Shown here: piece after piece, positions 23,767 through 32,162 of the stretch
How positions within the stretch are numbered: position 1 is the stretch's first letter
Layout of the letters: each line of letters starts with the position of its first letter
NCBI GenBank assembly: GCA_963740055.1
Contig: CAVUCL010000005.1
Location: 868,001 to 932,000, forward strand
Direction: 5' to 3'
DNA from: WHSW01 sp963740055
Lineage (GTDB): Bacteria; Actinomycetota; Thermoleophilia; Solirubrobacterales; 70-9
Length of the DNA: 64,000 nt
The notes under the pieces: model-generated
The model's input: only the letters and a program-made list of their open reading frames with translations
Database searches by the model: none
What the model was told of the DNA's origin: nothing
Translations under genes and position numbers: made by a program

Positions 23767-24893
23767 ACGGCGAGCGCGAGCGCGAGCTCGAACGCCGGCT
23801 GCGGGAGCTGCGGGTCCCGGGCGAGCACGAGGCCGAACGGCGCTCGTGGGAGGTCGTGCGCGCCGCCTACGCCGAGCGTGAGCCGGCGCGCCCTGCACCG
23901 CGCGCCGGTCGCCGGGTCGCGATCGCGCTCGCCGCCGCGGGGGCGGTGCTCGCGGTCGGGCTGAGCCCGGCCGGAGCGAAGGTCGCCGACCTCGCCGACG
24001 AGATGGCCGAGGCGGTCGGGATCGGCGCCGAGGACGCGAAGCCGGCGCTGCGCTCGCTCCCGGCCGCGGGCGAGCTCCTGGTCGACTCGGCCCAGGGCCC
24101 GTGGGTCGTGCGCGAGGACGGCTCGAAGCGCCTGCTCGGCGACTACGACGAGGCGAGCTGGTCGCCGCGGGGGCTGTACGTCGCGGTCGCCGAGGCGCGC
24201 GAGCTGCTCGCGGTCGAGCCCGACGGGGACGTGCGCTGGGCGATCGACGCCCCGGGCCCGGTCCGCGATCCGCGCTGGGGCGGGATCGGACTCGACACCA
24301 GGATCGCCTACCGCAGCGGCGACGACCTCTGGGTCGTCGACGGCGACGGCACCGACCCGCGGCTGCTGGCGCGGGACGTGTCGCCGGAGCCACCGGCATG
24401 GCGACCGACCCCGCCCGACCTGAAGCTCGATCCCGAGGCGGGACCGCTCCACGTGCTCACCTACGTCGACGGGAGCGGCGAGATTCGAACCGTCGACGCC
24501 GAGACGGGTGAGCGACTGGAGACAGGGCGAATCGACATGGAGTCGCTGGCGGCCCCGACGGCCGGCGGCACCAAGGGGGCCCTCTCCCCCGACGGGCGCG
24601 GCCTGGCGACGATTCGCCCCGCGGGCCGCCGTGCCGAGCTCGTGCTCGACCGCGCGCGCGGCGGCGGCCGAGTGCTCTTCTCGGCCCGCGGCCGCCTCAC
24701 CGGCCCTACCTGGTCGCCCGACGGCCGCTGGCTCCTGGTCGGCTGGCCGCAGGCCGACCAGTGGCTGTTCATCCCCGCCGAGCGCCGCGGGCGGATCGTC
24801 GCGATCGACGACATCTCGGCCCAGTTCGACCCCGGCGACAGCGGCGAGCGCTCGTTCCCGCGGGTCAGCGGCTGGATCCTGCCCGAGCGCTAG
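23763..24893 (+). CDS. membrane protein with extracellular propeller, putative anti-sigma factor
   Basis: A 376-residue protein. A charged helical cytoplasmic segment (1-50, many Glu/Arg heptads) is followed by one membrane helix (about 52-70), then a large extracytoplasmic region of propeller blades (SWSPRGLYVAVAE, LSPDGRGLATIRP, TWSPDGRWLLVGW). The arrangement and the 4-base coupling to the ECF sigma gene fit an anti-sigma factor whose propeller senses something outside the cell. No zinc-anti-sigma HxxxCxxC motif is present, so this role is inferred from context. Its TAG overlaps the fetB-like stop on the other strand (CTAG). Confidence 0.72.
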   Translation: MNGERERELERRLRELRVPGEHEAERRSWEVVRAAYAEREPARPAPRAGRRVAIALAAAGAVLAVGLSPAGAKVADLADEMAEAVGIGAEDAKPALRSLPAAGELLVDSAQGPWVVREDGSKRLLGDYDEASWSPRGLYVAVAEARELLAVEPDGDVRWAIDAPGPVRDPRWGGIGLDTRIAYRSGDDLWVVDGDGTDPRLLARDVSPEPPAWRPTPPDLKLDPEAGPLHVLTYVDGSGEIRTVDAETGERLETGRIDMESLAAPTAGGTKGALSPDGRGLATIRPAGRRAELVLDRARGGGRVLFSARGRLTGPTWSPDGRWLLVGWPQADQWLFIPAERRGRIVAIDDISAQFDPGDSGERSFPRVSGWILPER

Positions 24894-25666
24894 GGCTCCG
24901 GCGGCTCGCGCAGCTGCTGCGCCGGAGTGAAGAAGTTGCGGTAGGCGAGCGTGGTCGCGATCAGCGCCGAGAGCGCGACGCTGCCGAGCAGCACCCAGAG
25001 CAGGATCAGCTGCAGCCGCACCGCGTCGATCGGGTCGGCTCCGGCGAGCAGCATCCCGACCATCGTCCCGGGGAAGAAGATCAGCCCGGTGGTCTTGGTC
25101 GAGTCGACGAGCGCGATCGTCCCCGAGCGCAGCGACCGTCGAACGCTCGGGGCCGCGGCCGTGGTCGTGGTCGCGCCGAGCGCCAGCGTCGCCTCGATCT
25201 CGCGAGCGCGGTCGCCGATCTCGTCGCCGAGCCGGTTCAGCGCCACCGCGGCCGCGGTCATCGAGTTGCCGACCACCATCCCTCCGACCGGGACCAGGTA
25301 GCGCGGCTCGGGCTCGAACACCCCGAGCGCGACCACCAGCCCGAGGGTCGATGCCCCGGCCACCCCGAGCGCGATCAACAGCGGCCAGAAGGCGCCCGGC
25401 ACCCGCTTCGCCCGCCGGCGCGCGGTGAAGGCGCCGAACAGGACCATGACCGCGATCAGCGCGACGACCAGCGCGAGGCTGTCCTCGTCGAAGATCGCCT
25501 GGATCACGTAGCCGATCGCGATCAGCTGCACAGCCGAGCGCACGACGGCGACCGCGATGTCGCCCTCGAGCCCGGTCCGGCGCCAGAACGAGACCGCGAT
25601 CGCGATCGCGACCAGGACGAGGCTGGCGGCGACCTCGCCGACGGTGACGTCGATCCCGACCGCCAT
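24890..25666 (-). CDS. fetB: FetB-like (UPF0014) membrane permease
   Basis: A 258-residue inner-membrane protein with about six to seven helices. It carries the family segments VVGNSMTAAAVALNRL and, later, the STKTTGLIFFPGTMVGMLLAGADP block; length matches E. coli FetB (YbbM). With the adjacent ATPase it forms an ABC transporter that in E. coli is implicated in iron export and peroxide resistance; the substrate here is inferred by homology. The ATG at 25666 shares one base with the fetA stop (TGATG), and a longer frame upstream only overlaps fetA. Confidence 0.85.
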   Translation of the reverse strand: MAVGIDVTVGEVAASLVLVAIAIAVSFWRRTGLEGDIAVAVVRSAVQLIAIGYVIQAIFDEDSLALVVALIAVMVLFGAFTARRRAKRVPGAFWPLLIALGVAGASTLGLVVALGVFEPEPRYLVPVGGMVVGNSMTAAAVALNRLGDEIGDRAREIEATLALGATTTTAAAPSVRRSLRSGTIALVDSTKTTGLIFFPGTMVGMLLAGADPIDAVRLQLILLWVLLGSVALSALIATTLAYRNFFTPAQQLREPPEP

Positions 25667-26331
25667 CAGCGCGCCCCCTCGAGCAGGCGCTCGCTCGGGC
25701 CCTGGTCGACCGCTCGCCCAGCCTCGATCCGCAGCACCCACTCCGACATCCGCCGCGCCTGGGCGAGGTCGTGGGTGACGAGCACGGTCGAGATCCCGAG
25801 CCGGCGGCGCAGGTCGGCGAGCGTGCGCTCGATCGCGGCGGTCGCGGCATGGTCGAGCGCCGAGGTCGGCTCGTCGAGCAGCAGCACCGCGGGCTCGAGC
25901 GCGAGCGCCCGGGCGAGCATCGCCCGCTGCTGCTCGCCGACCGAGAGCTTCGCCGCGTCGCGCTCGGCGAAGCTCGCGTCGAGCCCGGCGAGGTCGAGCA
26001 GCCGGTCGACGTCGGGCTCGCGCCCGGCGAGCTCGGCGGCGAAGCGCAGGTTGGCGGCGACCGTGCCCTCGAGCAGCGCCGGCAGCTGCGGCACGAGACC
26101 GACCTCGCGCCTCAGCGCGAGCGGATCGCGCTCGCGGACGTCGGAGCCCCGATAGCGGACGGTGCCCGACTCCGGGTCAGCGAGCCGGTCGAGCAATCGC
26201 AGGACGGTCGACTTGCCCGACCCCGACGGGCCCGCGATGCAGCTCGCCCCCTCGGGGATCCGGGCGCTGAGCTCGCGCAGCACGGGCTTGCCGGCGCGGC
26301 TCAGGCTCGCGCGCTCGAGCTCGAACAGCAT
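25666..26331 (-). CDS. fetA: FetA-like ABC transporter ATPase
   Basis: A 221-residue ABC ATPase: Walker A GPSGSGKS (34-41), Q-loop VGLVPQLPAL, signature LSVGEQQR (a Val in place of the usual Gly, as is common), Walker B AVLLLDEPTSALD and switch His in VLVTHDLAQ. It pairs with the FetB-like permease. Only 17 bp separate it from the divergent DNA ligase gene, so both promoters must overlap. Confidence 0.87.
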   Translation of the reverse strand: MLFELERASLSRAGKPVLRELSARIPEGASCIAGPSGSGKSTVLRLLDRLADPESGTVRYRGSDVRERDPLALRREVGLVPQLPALLEGTVAANLRFAAELAGREPDVDRLLDLAGLDASFAERDAAKLSVGEQQRAMLARALALEPAVLLLDEPTSALDHAATAAIERTLADLRRRLGISTVLVTHDLAQARRMSEWVLRIEAGRAVDQGPSERLLEGAR

Positions 26332-26348
26332 GCTGCGATTATCGAGCC

Positions 26349-27389
26349 ATGCCCGACCGAACGGCGGTCCCGCCGAAGCTCGAGCCGATGCTGGCGAGCC
26401 CCGCGAGCGCTCCGCCCGACGGCGACGAATGGGCGCACGAGCTCAAGTGGGACGGGGTGCGGGCGATCGCGACCCTCGCCTCGGGCGCGACCCGGATCGC
26501 CGCCCGGCGCGGCACCGACGCCACCCACCGCTATCCGGAGCTGGCTGAGATCGCGGCGCAGCTCGGCGGCCTTGACGCGATCCTCGACGGCGAGGTGGTG
26601 GCGCTCGACGACGAGGGACGGGCGCGGTTCCAGCTCCTGCAGACGCGGATGGGACTCAGCGACGAGGGCCGGATCCGCCAGCGCGCCGAGCTCACCCCGG
26701 TGACCTACGTCGCCTTCGACCTGCCGTGGCTCGACGGGTCCTCGCTGCTGGCCGAGCCGTACGAGCGCCGTCGCGAGCTGCTGCTCGAGCTCGGCCTCGA
26801 TCGCCATCCCAACGTCACCGTGCCCGCCCATCACGTCGGCGACGGCGCGGCGCTGATGCGGGTCGTCCGCGAGCGCAACCTCGAGGGGGTGGTGGCGAAG
26901 CGGCTCGGCTCCCCGTACCGGCCCGGCGCCCGCAGCCGCGACTGGCTCAAGGTCCGCCACCGCCGCGGCCAGGAGCTCGTCGTCGGCGGCTGGATGCCGG
27001 GCGAGGGCAGCCGTGGCGGGCGGGTGGGCTCGCTGCTGGTCGGCCACTGGGACGCGACCCCCGCCGAGGCCGAGGCGCTCGGACGCCCGCAGCGGCTCGT
27101 CTACGCCGGTGGCGTCGGGACCGGATTCACGCAGGCGATGCTCGACCGGCTGACCGAGCTGCTCGGCCCCCTCGGCCGCGAGCAGCCGCCGTTCGAGCTC
27201 GGCGAGGACCCGCGGGCCAAGTACGCGCAGCGGGCCCGTGACCGCGGCGCCGGCCCGGTCTGGGTCGAGCCCGAGCTCGTCTGCGAGGTCGAGTTCACCG
27301 AGTGGACCCGGGAGGGCACCCTGCGCCAGCCCGCGTTCAAGGGCCTTCGCGACGACAAGGACCCGCGCGAGGTCGTGCGCGAGAGCTGA
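26349..27389 (+). CDS. ATP-dependent DNA ligase (LigD ligase-domain type)
   Basis: Seals DNA nicks or ends using ATP. The 346-residue protein has the adenylation motif with nucleotide-accepting Lys33 in ELKWDGVRA, a downstream ILDGEVVALD (motif III) and EGVVAKRLGSPYRPGARS with WLKVR (motifs IV/V), then the C-terminal OB fold. It corresponds to the ligase domain of LigD as a separate polypeptide. ku and the LigD-type polymerase gene follow on the same strand, so this is a non-homologous end-joining operon in separate parts; a 3'-phosphoesterase domain is not present. Confidence 0.92.
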   Translation: MPDRTAVPPKLEPMLASPASAPPDGDEWAHELKWDGVRAIATLASGATRIAARRGTDATHRYPELAEIAAQLGGLDAILDGEVVALDDEGRARFQLLQTRMGLSDEGRIRQRAELTPVTYVAFDLPWLDGSSLLAEPYERRRELLLELGLDRHPNVTVPAHHVGDGAALMRVVRERNLEGVVAKRLGSPYRPGARSRDWLKVRHRRGQELVVGGWMPGEGSRGGRVGSLLVGHWDATPAEAEALGRPQRLVYAGGVGTGFTQAMLDRLTELLGPLGREQPPFELGEDPRAKYAQRARDRGAGPVWVEPELVCEVEFTEWTREGTLRQPAFKGLRDDKDPREVVRES

Positions 27390-27476
27390 TCCGGACGCCC
27401 CGCGCGCGGAGCAAGGTTTGTCCCGGGGCGCCGATGAGAAAGGAATGCGCGGGTAGTCTGAGGTAAGTAGATACCC

Positions 27477-28349
27477 ATGCCACGCGCAATCTGGTCAGGA
27501 TCGATCAGCTTCGGGCTCCTCAACGTCCCGGTGAAGCTGTACTCGGCCGTCTCGAAGAAGTCGGTCAGCTTTCGCGAGCTGCGGCAGTCCGACAGCTCGC
27601 GGATCCGCCACAAGCGCGTCGCCGAGGCCGACGGCGAGGAGGTCGACTACGGCGACATCGTCAAGGGCTATGAGATCGCCCCCGAGCAGTACGTCGTGCT
27701 CACCCGCGACGAGCTCGAGGAGCTCGACCCGAAGAAGACCCGCGCGATCGAGATCCAGGACTTCGTCGACCTCGACGAGATCGACCCGATCTACTTCGAC
27801 CATCCGTACTACCTCGGCCCCGACAAGGGCGCCGAGAAGGCGTACGGGCTGCTGGTCAAGGCGATGGAGGACTCGCACAAGGTCGCTGTCGCCCGCTTCG
27901 TGCTTCGCAACAAGGAGAACCTCGCCGCGCTGCGCCCGATGGACGGGGTGCTGACGATGGCGACGATGCGGTTCGCCGACGAGGTCGTCTCCCCGGACGA
28001 GATCGCCGAGTCGATCGAGGTCGAGTCCGAGACGCCGCAAAAGAAGGAGCTCGAGATGGCGAAGGCGCTGATCGACTCGCTCGCGGGCGAGTTCGACGCC
28101 GAGCAGTACCGCGACGAGTATCGCGAGGAGCTGCTGGCGCTGATCGAGCGCAAGGCGAAGGGCGAGAAGATCGTCAGCTCGAGCGAGGAGGCGCCGAAGC
28201 CGACCAAGGCGCCCGACCTGATGGCGGCGCTCGAGGAGAGCCTCGCCGCGGTCAAGGGCGAGGAGACGAAGTCGGCGAAGGCGAAGTCCGCCAAGCCCGC
28301 GGCGAAGCCGAAGTCAAGATCGCGAAGCAAGGCCAAGGCAAGCAAGTAG
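27477..28349 (+). CDS. ku: Ku protein (non-homologous end joining)
   Basis: Homodimeric ring that binds DNA ends and recruits the ligase and polymerase. The 290-residue protein starts MPRAIWSGSISFGLLNVPVK, the hallmark opening of bacterial Ku, and keeps the core barrel to about residue 200. A Lys/Ala-rich tail (about 250-290, with KSAKPAAKPKSRSRSKAK) is typical of actinobacterial Ku and probably binds DNA. The 87-bp gap upstream contains TAGTCT at 27453-27458 as a possible -10 with a short leader. The ATG at 27477 is unambiguous. Confidence 0.96.
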   Translation: MPRAIWSGSISFGLLNVPVKLYSAVSKKSVSFRELRQSDSSRIRHKRVAEADGEEVDYGDIVKGYEIAPEQYVVLTRDELEELDPKKTRAIEIQDFVDLDEIDPIYFDHPYYLGPDKGAEKAYGLLVKAMEDSHKVAVARFVLRNKENLAALRPMDGVLTMATMRFADEVVSPDEIAESIEVESETPQKKELEMAKALIDSLAGEFDAEQYRDEYREELLALIERKAKGEKIVSSSEEAPKPTKAPDLMAALEESLAAVKGEETKSAKAKSAKPAAKPKSRSRSKAKASK

Positions 28350-28390
28350 AGGTCGACGGGCGCGAGCTCGCGCTCACCAACCTCGACAAG

Positions 28391-29272
28391 GTGCTCTGGC
28401 CCGCCCGCCGCGGTGGGCGCGGCGGCAGCCGCAGCGCGTTCACCAAGGGCGAGGCGATCGACTACTACGCGCGGATCGCGCCGGCGATCCTCCCCCACCT
28501 CGCCGGCCGGCCGCTGACCAGGGTCCGCTTTCCCGACGGCGTCGAGGGCCAGCGCTTCTTCGAGAAGCGGGCGCCCAAGCACACGCCGGATTGGGTCCGC
28601 ACCGCCCCGATCGAGATGGGCTCGGTCGGGGTGCTCGACTTCATCGTCTGCGACGACCGCCCGACGCTGATCTGGCTCGCGCAGCTCGCCGGGCTCGAGC
28701 TCCATCCCTCGCTCTCGCTCGCCGACCGGCCCGAGCGCCCGACCGTGCTCGCCTTCGACCTCGATCCGGGTGAGCCGGCGACCGCGGTCGAGTGCGCCCG
28801 GGTCGCGCTGCGGCTGCGCGAGCTCTTCGGCGAGCTCGGGCTCGAGTGCCTGGCCAAGCACTCGGGCTCGAAGGGGATCCAGGTCTATGTGCCGCTCAAC
28901 AGCGAGGTCGGCTACGAGCGCACGAAGCCGTACGCGCGCGCGGTGGCGCAGGCGCTCGAGCGCGCCGAGCCGGAGCTCGTGGTCTCGAAGCAGGACCGCA
29001 AGCTGCGGCGCGGCAAGGTGCTCGTCGACTGGAGCCAGAACGACTACTCGAAGACGACCGTGGCCGTGTACTCGCTGCGCTGCCGGGATCGGCCCTGGGC
29101 CTCGGTGCCGCTGACCTGGGACGAGGTCGCCGAGCTCGCCGACGACGGCGACCCCGAGTCGGTTCGCTTCGAGGCCGCCGCGGCGCTCGAGCGCGTCGCC
29201 GAGCACGGGGACCTGTTCGCGCCCGTGCTCGAGCTCGAGCAGGAGTTGCCCGAGCCCCCGGGCTCGGAATAG
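28391..29272 (+). CDS. LigD-type polymerase/primase (end-joining polymerase); start uncertain
   Basis: An archaeo-eukaryotic primase-fold polymerase that fills in DNA ends during Ku-dependent repair. Blocks seen: SAFTKGEAIDYYARIAPAIL, GRPLTRVRFPDGVEG, KHTPDWVRT, the catalytic Asp pair in LAFDLDPGEPAT, SGSKGIQVYVPL and LVDWSQNDYSKTTVA. The GTG at 28391 is the first start codon in frame, but it cuts off the usual opening (VDGRELALTNLDK), which is encoded in frame just upstream and runs back into ku with no ATG, GTG or TTG for several hundred bases. The true start may be a rare codon, or ku and pol may be joined by a frameshift. No nuclease or ligase domain is attached. Confidence 0.85.
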   Translation: MLWPARRGGRGGSRSAFTKGEAIDYYARIAPAILPHLAGRPLTRVRFPDGVEGQRFFEKRAPKHTPDWVRTAPIEMGSVGVLDFIVCDDRPTLIWLAQLAGLELHPSLSLADRPERPTVLAFDLDPGEPATAVECARVALRLRELFGELGLECLAKHSGSKGIQVYVPLNSEVGYERTKPYARAVAQALERAEPELVVSKQDRKLRRGKVLVDWSQNDYSKTTVAVYSLRCRDRPWASVPLTWDEVAELADDGDPESVRFEAAAALERVAEHGDLFAPVLELEQELPEPPGSE

Positions 29273-29299
29273 GATCGCTGGCCCGACCATGGAGGGCCG

Positions 29300-30106
29300 A
29301 TGAGCAACACCGAGCAGCGAGAGCGGGCGCGAGCGACCTGGGCGGCGGGCGACTTCGACGCGATCGCGGAGCGGATCTGGTCGGTCGGCGACGATCTCGT
29401 CGAGCGGGTCGGGGTGAGTGCCGGGCAGCGGGCGATCGACGTCGCCTGCGGCACCGGCAACGCCGCGATCCCGGCCGCCGTCGCCGGCGCCGAGGTCACC
29501 GGCCTCGACATCACCCCGGAGCTGTTCGAAGACGGGCGCCGGCGGGCCCGCGAGGCGGGGGTCGAGATCGAATGGGTCGAGGGCGACGCCGAGGACCTGC
29601 CCTTCGACGAGGCGAGCTTCGACCTCGCACTCTCCACCTTCGGTTGCATGTTCGCCCCCGACCACGAGGCCGCGGCCGCCGAGCTCGCGCGGGTGCTGAA
29701 GCCGGGCGGGCGCATGGGCGTCGCGGCATGGAACCCGCAGGGTGCGATCGGCCAGTTCTTCGCCACGATCGCCAAGCACGCCCCGCCGCCGCCGGAGGGC
29801 TTCCAGCCGCCGCCGCTCTGGGGCGTCCGCGACCACGTCTCCGAGATCTTCGCCGGCACCGGGCTCGAGCTCGAGTTCGAGGACGCCGCGGCCCACTGGA
29901 GGTTCGAGTCGGTCGCCGAGATGGTGGACGAGTACGCGACCAAGTTCGGCCCGATCGTGCTCCTGCGCTCGACCCTCGACGACGACGGCCGGCGCGCGCT
30001 CGAGTCCGACCTGACCGCGACCTTCGAGGAGCTCACATACTCCGAGGGCGACGGGATCGCCTTCGACGGCGACTACCTGGTCACGCTCGGCCGCAAGCCC
30101 GGCTGA
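29300..30106 (+). CDS. class I SAM-dependent methyltransferase
   Basis: A 268-residue Rossmann methyltransferase. The SAM motif is AIDVACGTGNAAIPAA, followed by VTGLDITPELF (acidic loop), VEGDAEDLPFDEASFDLALS and LARVLKPGGRMGVAAW. It resembles UbiE/MenG-like and small-molecule methyltransferases, but the substrate cannot be predicted. A GGAGGG ribosome site precedes the ATG. It is 27 bp downstream of the polymerase gene and may be co-transcribed with the end-joining operon, although a repair role is not implied. Confidence 0.85.
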   Translation: MSNTEQRERARATWAAGDFDAIAERIWSVGDDLVERVGVSAGQRAIDVACGTGNAAIPAAVAGAEVTGLDITPELFEDGRRRAREAGVEIEWVEGDAEDLPFDEASFDLALSTFGCMFAPDHEAAAAELARVLKPGGRMGVAAWNPQGAIGQFFATIAKHAPPPPEGFQPPPLWGVRDHVSEIFAGTGLELEFEDAAAHWRFESVAEMVDEYATKFGPIVLLRSTLDDDGRRALESDLTATFEELTYSEGDGIAFDGDYLVTLGRKPG

Positions 30107-30112
30107 CGCGGA

Positions 30113-31621
30113 TCAGACGGGGACCGCGACCGAGCGCGCCCCGCCGCGAGCGCCGACGACGCCGATCGCCCGCTTCAGCCGGCGCACGCCCTCGGCGAGT
30201 TCGTCGGGCTCGAGGAAGTTGTAGGAGAGGCGCATCGACAGCTCGCGCGAGCGCCCGACGCTCATCGCCCCGCCGGGCGCGTAGGCGACGCCCTGGCGCA
30301 GCGCCTCGTCGGCGAGCTCGCGCTCGTCGAGCGGGAGGTCGAGCGTGACCCAGATGTGGCCGCCGCCGAGCGGGTGGATCCAGCTCGCCATCCGGCCGAG
30401 CTCGGCATCGAGGATCTCGACCAGCGCGTCGCGGCGCTCGCGGTAGAAGTCACGCGCTCGCTCGGTCTGCTCGTCGTAGCGGCCGCCGGCGAGATAGCGG
30501 GCGACGACGAGCTGGTTCAGGGTCGGGCTGTGGATGTCGTCGGCGCGCTTCTCGGAGACGATCCGGTCGAGCACCGGCCCGCTGGCCGCGAGCCAGCCGG
30601 CGCGCAGGCCGCCACCGACGGTCTTCGAGAGCGAGTCGCAGTAGATCACGTGCGCGGGCGCCTCCGAGCGCAGCGACGCGACCTCGGGGCCCTCGAAGCG
30701 CAGGTCGGCGTAGATCCCGTCCTCGACGACGAAGAACCCGTGGCGGCGGATCAGCGCCAGCAGGCGCTCGCGCCGGGCCGGCACGAGGTCGCGACCGGTC
30801 GGGTTGTGCAGTCGCGGCTGGATCGCGAGCAGCCGGATCTCGTTGCGGACCAGGAGCGCCTCGAGCGCGTCGACGTCGAGCCCGTCCTCGTCGACCGGGA
30901 CGCCGAGCACGCGCACGTCGGGGGCGTCGAGCGCGCGCAGCACCGACATGAAGCTCGGGTCCTCGCAGGCCACGGTGTCGCCCGGTCGCACGATCGCTCG
31001 CGTCGCCAGGCTGAGCGCCTGGCTGGCGCCGTTGGTGATCAGGAGGTCGCGCTCGTCCTCCGGAGCGCCGCGCGTCGCCGACAGCTCGGCGATCTGCCCC
31101 CGCAGCTCGGGCAGGCCCTGGACGTCTGAGTACTGCAGCGCGCGTTCGGGCTCGTCGCGAAGCACCGCGGTCGAGGCCTCGCGGATCGCCTCGACCGGAA
31201 AGATCCGGCTCGACGGGTAGCCGACCGAGAGCGCGACCAGGTCGCGGGCGGTCGCCTGGCGGTGCATCTCGCTCAGCACCTGGTCGCCGTAGCTGAACTC
31301 GAACTCGGGCAGCGCGTATCGCTGCCAGGCGATCGAGTCGCTGACCCGGGTGCGCTCGGGGTCGCGGGCGGCGCCGCGGACGAAGGTGCCGCGGCCGACG
31401 TGGGCGCTGACCAGGCCGAGCTCGCGCAGGCGCTTGTAGGCGCGGACCGCGGTCAGGTGGTTGACGCCGGCGAGCTCGGCGAGCTCGCGGGTCGGCGGCA
31501 GCTGCTCGCCCGGGGCGAGCTCGCCGCTCGAGATCGCCTCCGAGACCAGGTCGACGATCTGCTGGGTGAGCGAGCGCTCGCCGTCGCGATCGAGCTCAGA
31601 CAATGATGCTTTGTACGACAT
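30113..31621 (-). CDS. MocR-type GntR regulator with aminotransferase domain
   Basis: A 502-residue fusion. The N-terminal GntR winged helix (about 15-85, GEQLPPTRELAELAGVNHLTAVRAYKRLRELG) is joined to a class I aminotransferase-like domain with PLP features: TNGASQALSLA, CEDPSFMS, FVVEDGIYADLRFEG (PLP Asp/Tyr) and YCDSLSKTVGGGLRAGW (Lys). MocR proteins often control PLP or amino-acid genes (for example PdxR and GabR). The ATG at 31621 has a strong GAGGAGG ribosome site. It is divergent from a small gene across an 85-bp region with repeated half-sites, and sits beside the glycine cleavage genes, themselves PLP-dependent. Confidence 0.9.
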   Translation of the reverse strand: MSYKASLSELDRDGERSLTQQIVDLVSEAISSGELAPGEQLPPTRELAELAGVNHLTAVRAYKRLRELGLVSAHVGRGTFVRGAARDPERTRVSDSIAWQRYALPEFEFSYGDQVLSEMHRQATARDLVALSVGYPSSRIFPVEAIREASTAVLRDEPERALQYSDVQGLPELRGQIAELSATRGAPEDERDLLITNGASQALSLATRAIVRPGDTVACEDPSFMSVLRALDAPDVRVLGVPVDEDGLDVDALEALLVRNEIRLLAIQPRLHNPTGRDLVPARRERLLALIRRHGFFVVEDGIYADLRFEGPEVASLRSEAPAHVIYCDSLSKTVGGGLRAGWLAASGPVLDRIVSEKRADDIHSPTLNQLVVARYLAGGRYDEQTERARDFYRERRDALVEILDAELGRMASWIHPLGGGHIWVTLDLPLDERELADEALRQGVAYAPGGAMSVGRSRELSMRLSYNFLEPDELAEGVRRLKRAIGVVGARGGARSVAVPV

Positions 31622-31686
31622 TGAACCTCCTCCTCGCGCTTTGTATCGTAGTACATACGACGCAAACAGAATCTCTCGAGCGAGAG
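31611..31686. promoter_or_regulatory. MocR operator candidates in the divergent promoter region
   Basis: TACGAC occurs twice in direct orientation (31614-31619 and 31656-31661), and TCGTA-GTACA-TACGA forms an inverted repeat at 31646-31660. MocR regulators commonly bind two direct half-sites plus an inverted one. A separate inverted repeat, CTCTCG-AG-CGAGAG (31673-31686), lies just before a TATTAC sequence on the plus strand. Confidence 0.45.
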
Positions 31687-31706
31687 TATTACCGAGAGGA
31701 CACACA

Positions 31707-32162
31707 ATGTCAATCACTTTCAACCACCAGACCCATACAATCAGCGACGGGCTCGAGCCGCTGGTGATCCGCGCCGCGACCGCGGCCGACCGGATGGCGC
31801 TCCTGCGCCTCGCCCAGCGCGACTCCGTCGCCGCACCCTCGGGCACCGTGCTGATCGCCGAGTCGCGGGGCGAGATCCACGCCGCGCTCGAGCTCGAGAG
31901 CGGGCGCGCGATCGCCGACCCGTTCCGGCCGACGGCCGACCTGGTCGCCCTGCTGCGCGCTCGCGCCGCGGGGACGGTCGAGCCGTGCGCGCCGCCCACA
32001 GCGGCTGGTCGCCCGGACGCCGTTCGCACTCGGGCACCGCGCCGCAGCCTAGCCCGCGGCCCTGAGCGGTCCGGCCCGCGCGGCGCTCAGTCGAGCGGCT
32101 GGCGCAGGACCGGCCTGCGGCTCGCGGCCGCCTCGTCGAGGCGGCGGACCGGGGTCGTGTAG
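31707..32162 (+). CDS. small conserved protein of unknown function (GNAT-like start)
   Basis: The first 80 residues (LVIRAATAADRMALLRLAQR, then LIAESRGEIHAALELESGRA and IADPFRPTADLVALLRARA) match a short protein type common in actinobacteria that resembles the beginning of GNAT acetyltransferases but lacks the acetyl-CoA loop. The last 60 residues are Arg/Gly/Ser-rich and read antisense to the gcvPB 3' end, so the natural stop may be nearer residue 90; a frame error is possible. GAGAGG precedes the ATG. Divergent from the MocR gene and probably regulated by it. Confidence 0.6.
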   Translation: MSITFNHQTHTISDGLEPLVIRAATAADRMALLRLAQRDSVAAPSGTVLIAESRGEIHAALELESGRAIADPFRPTADLVALLRARAAGTVEPCAPPTAAGRPDAVRTRAPRRSLARGPERSGPRGAQSSGWRRTGLRLAAASSRRRTGVV

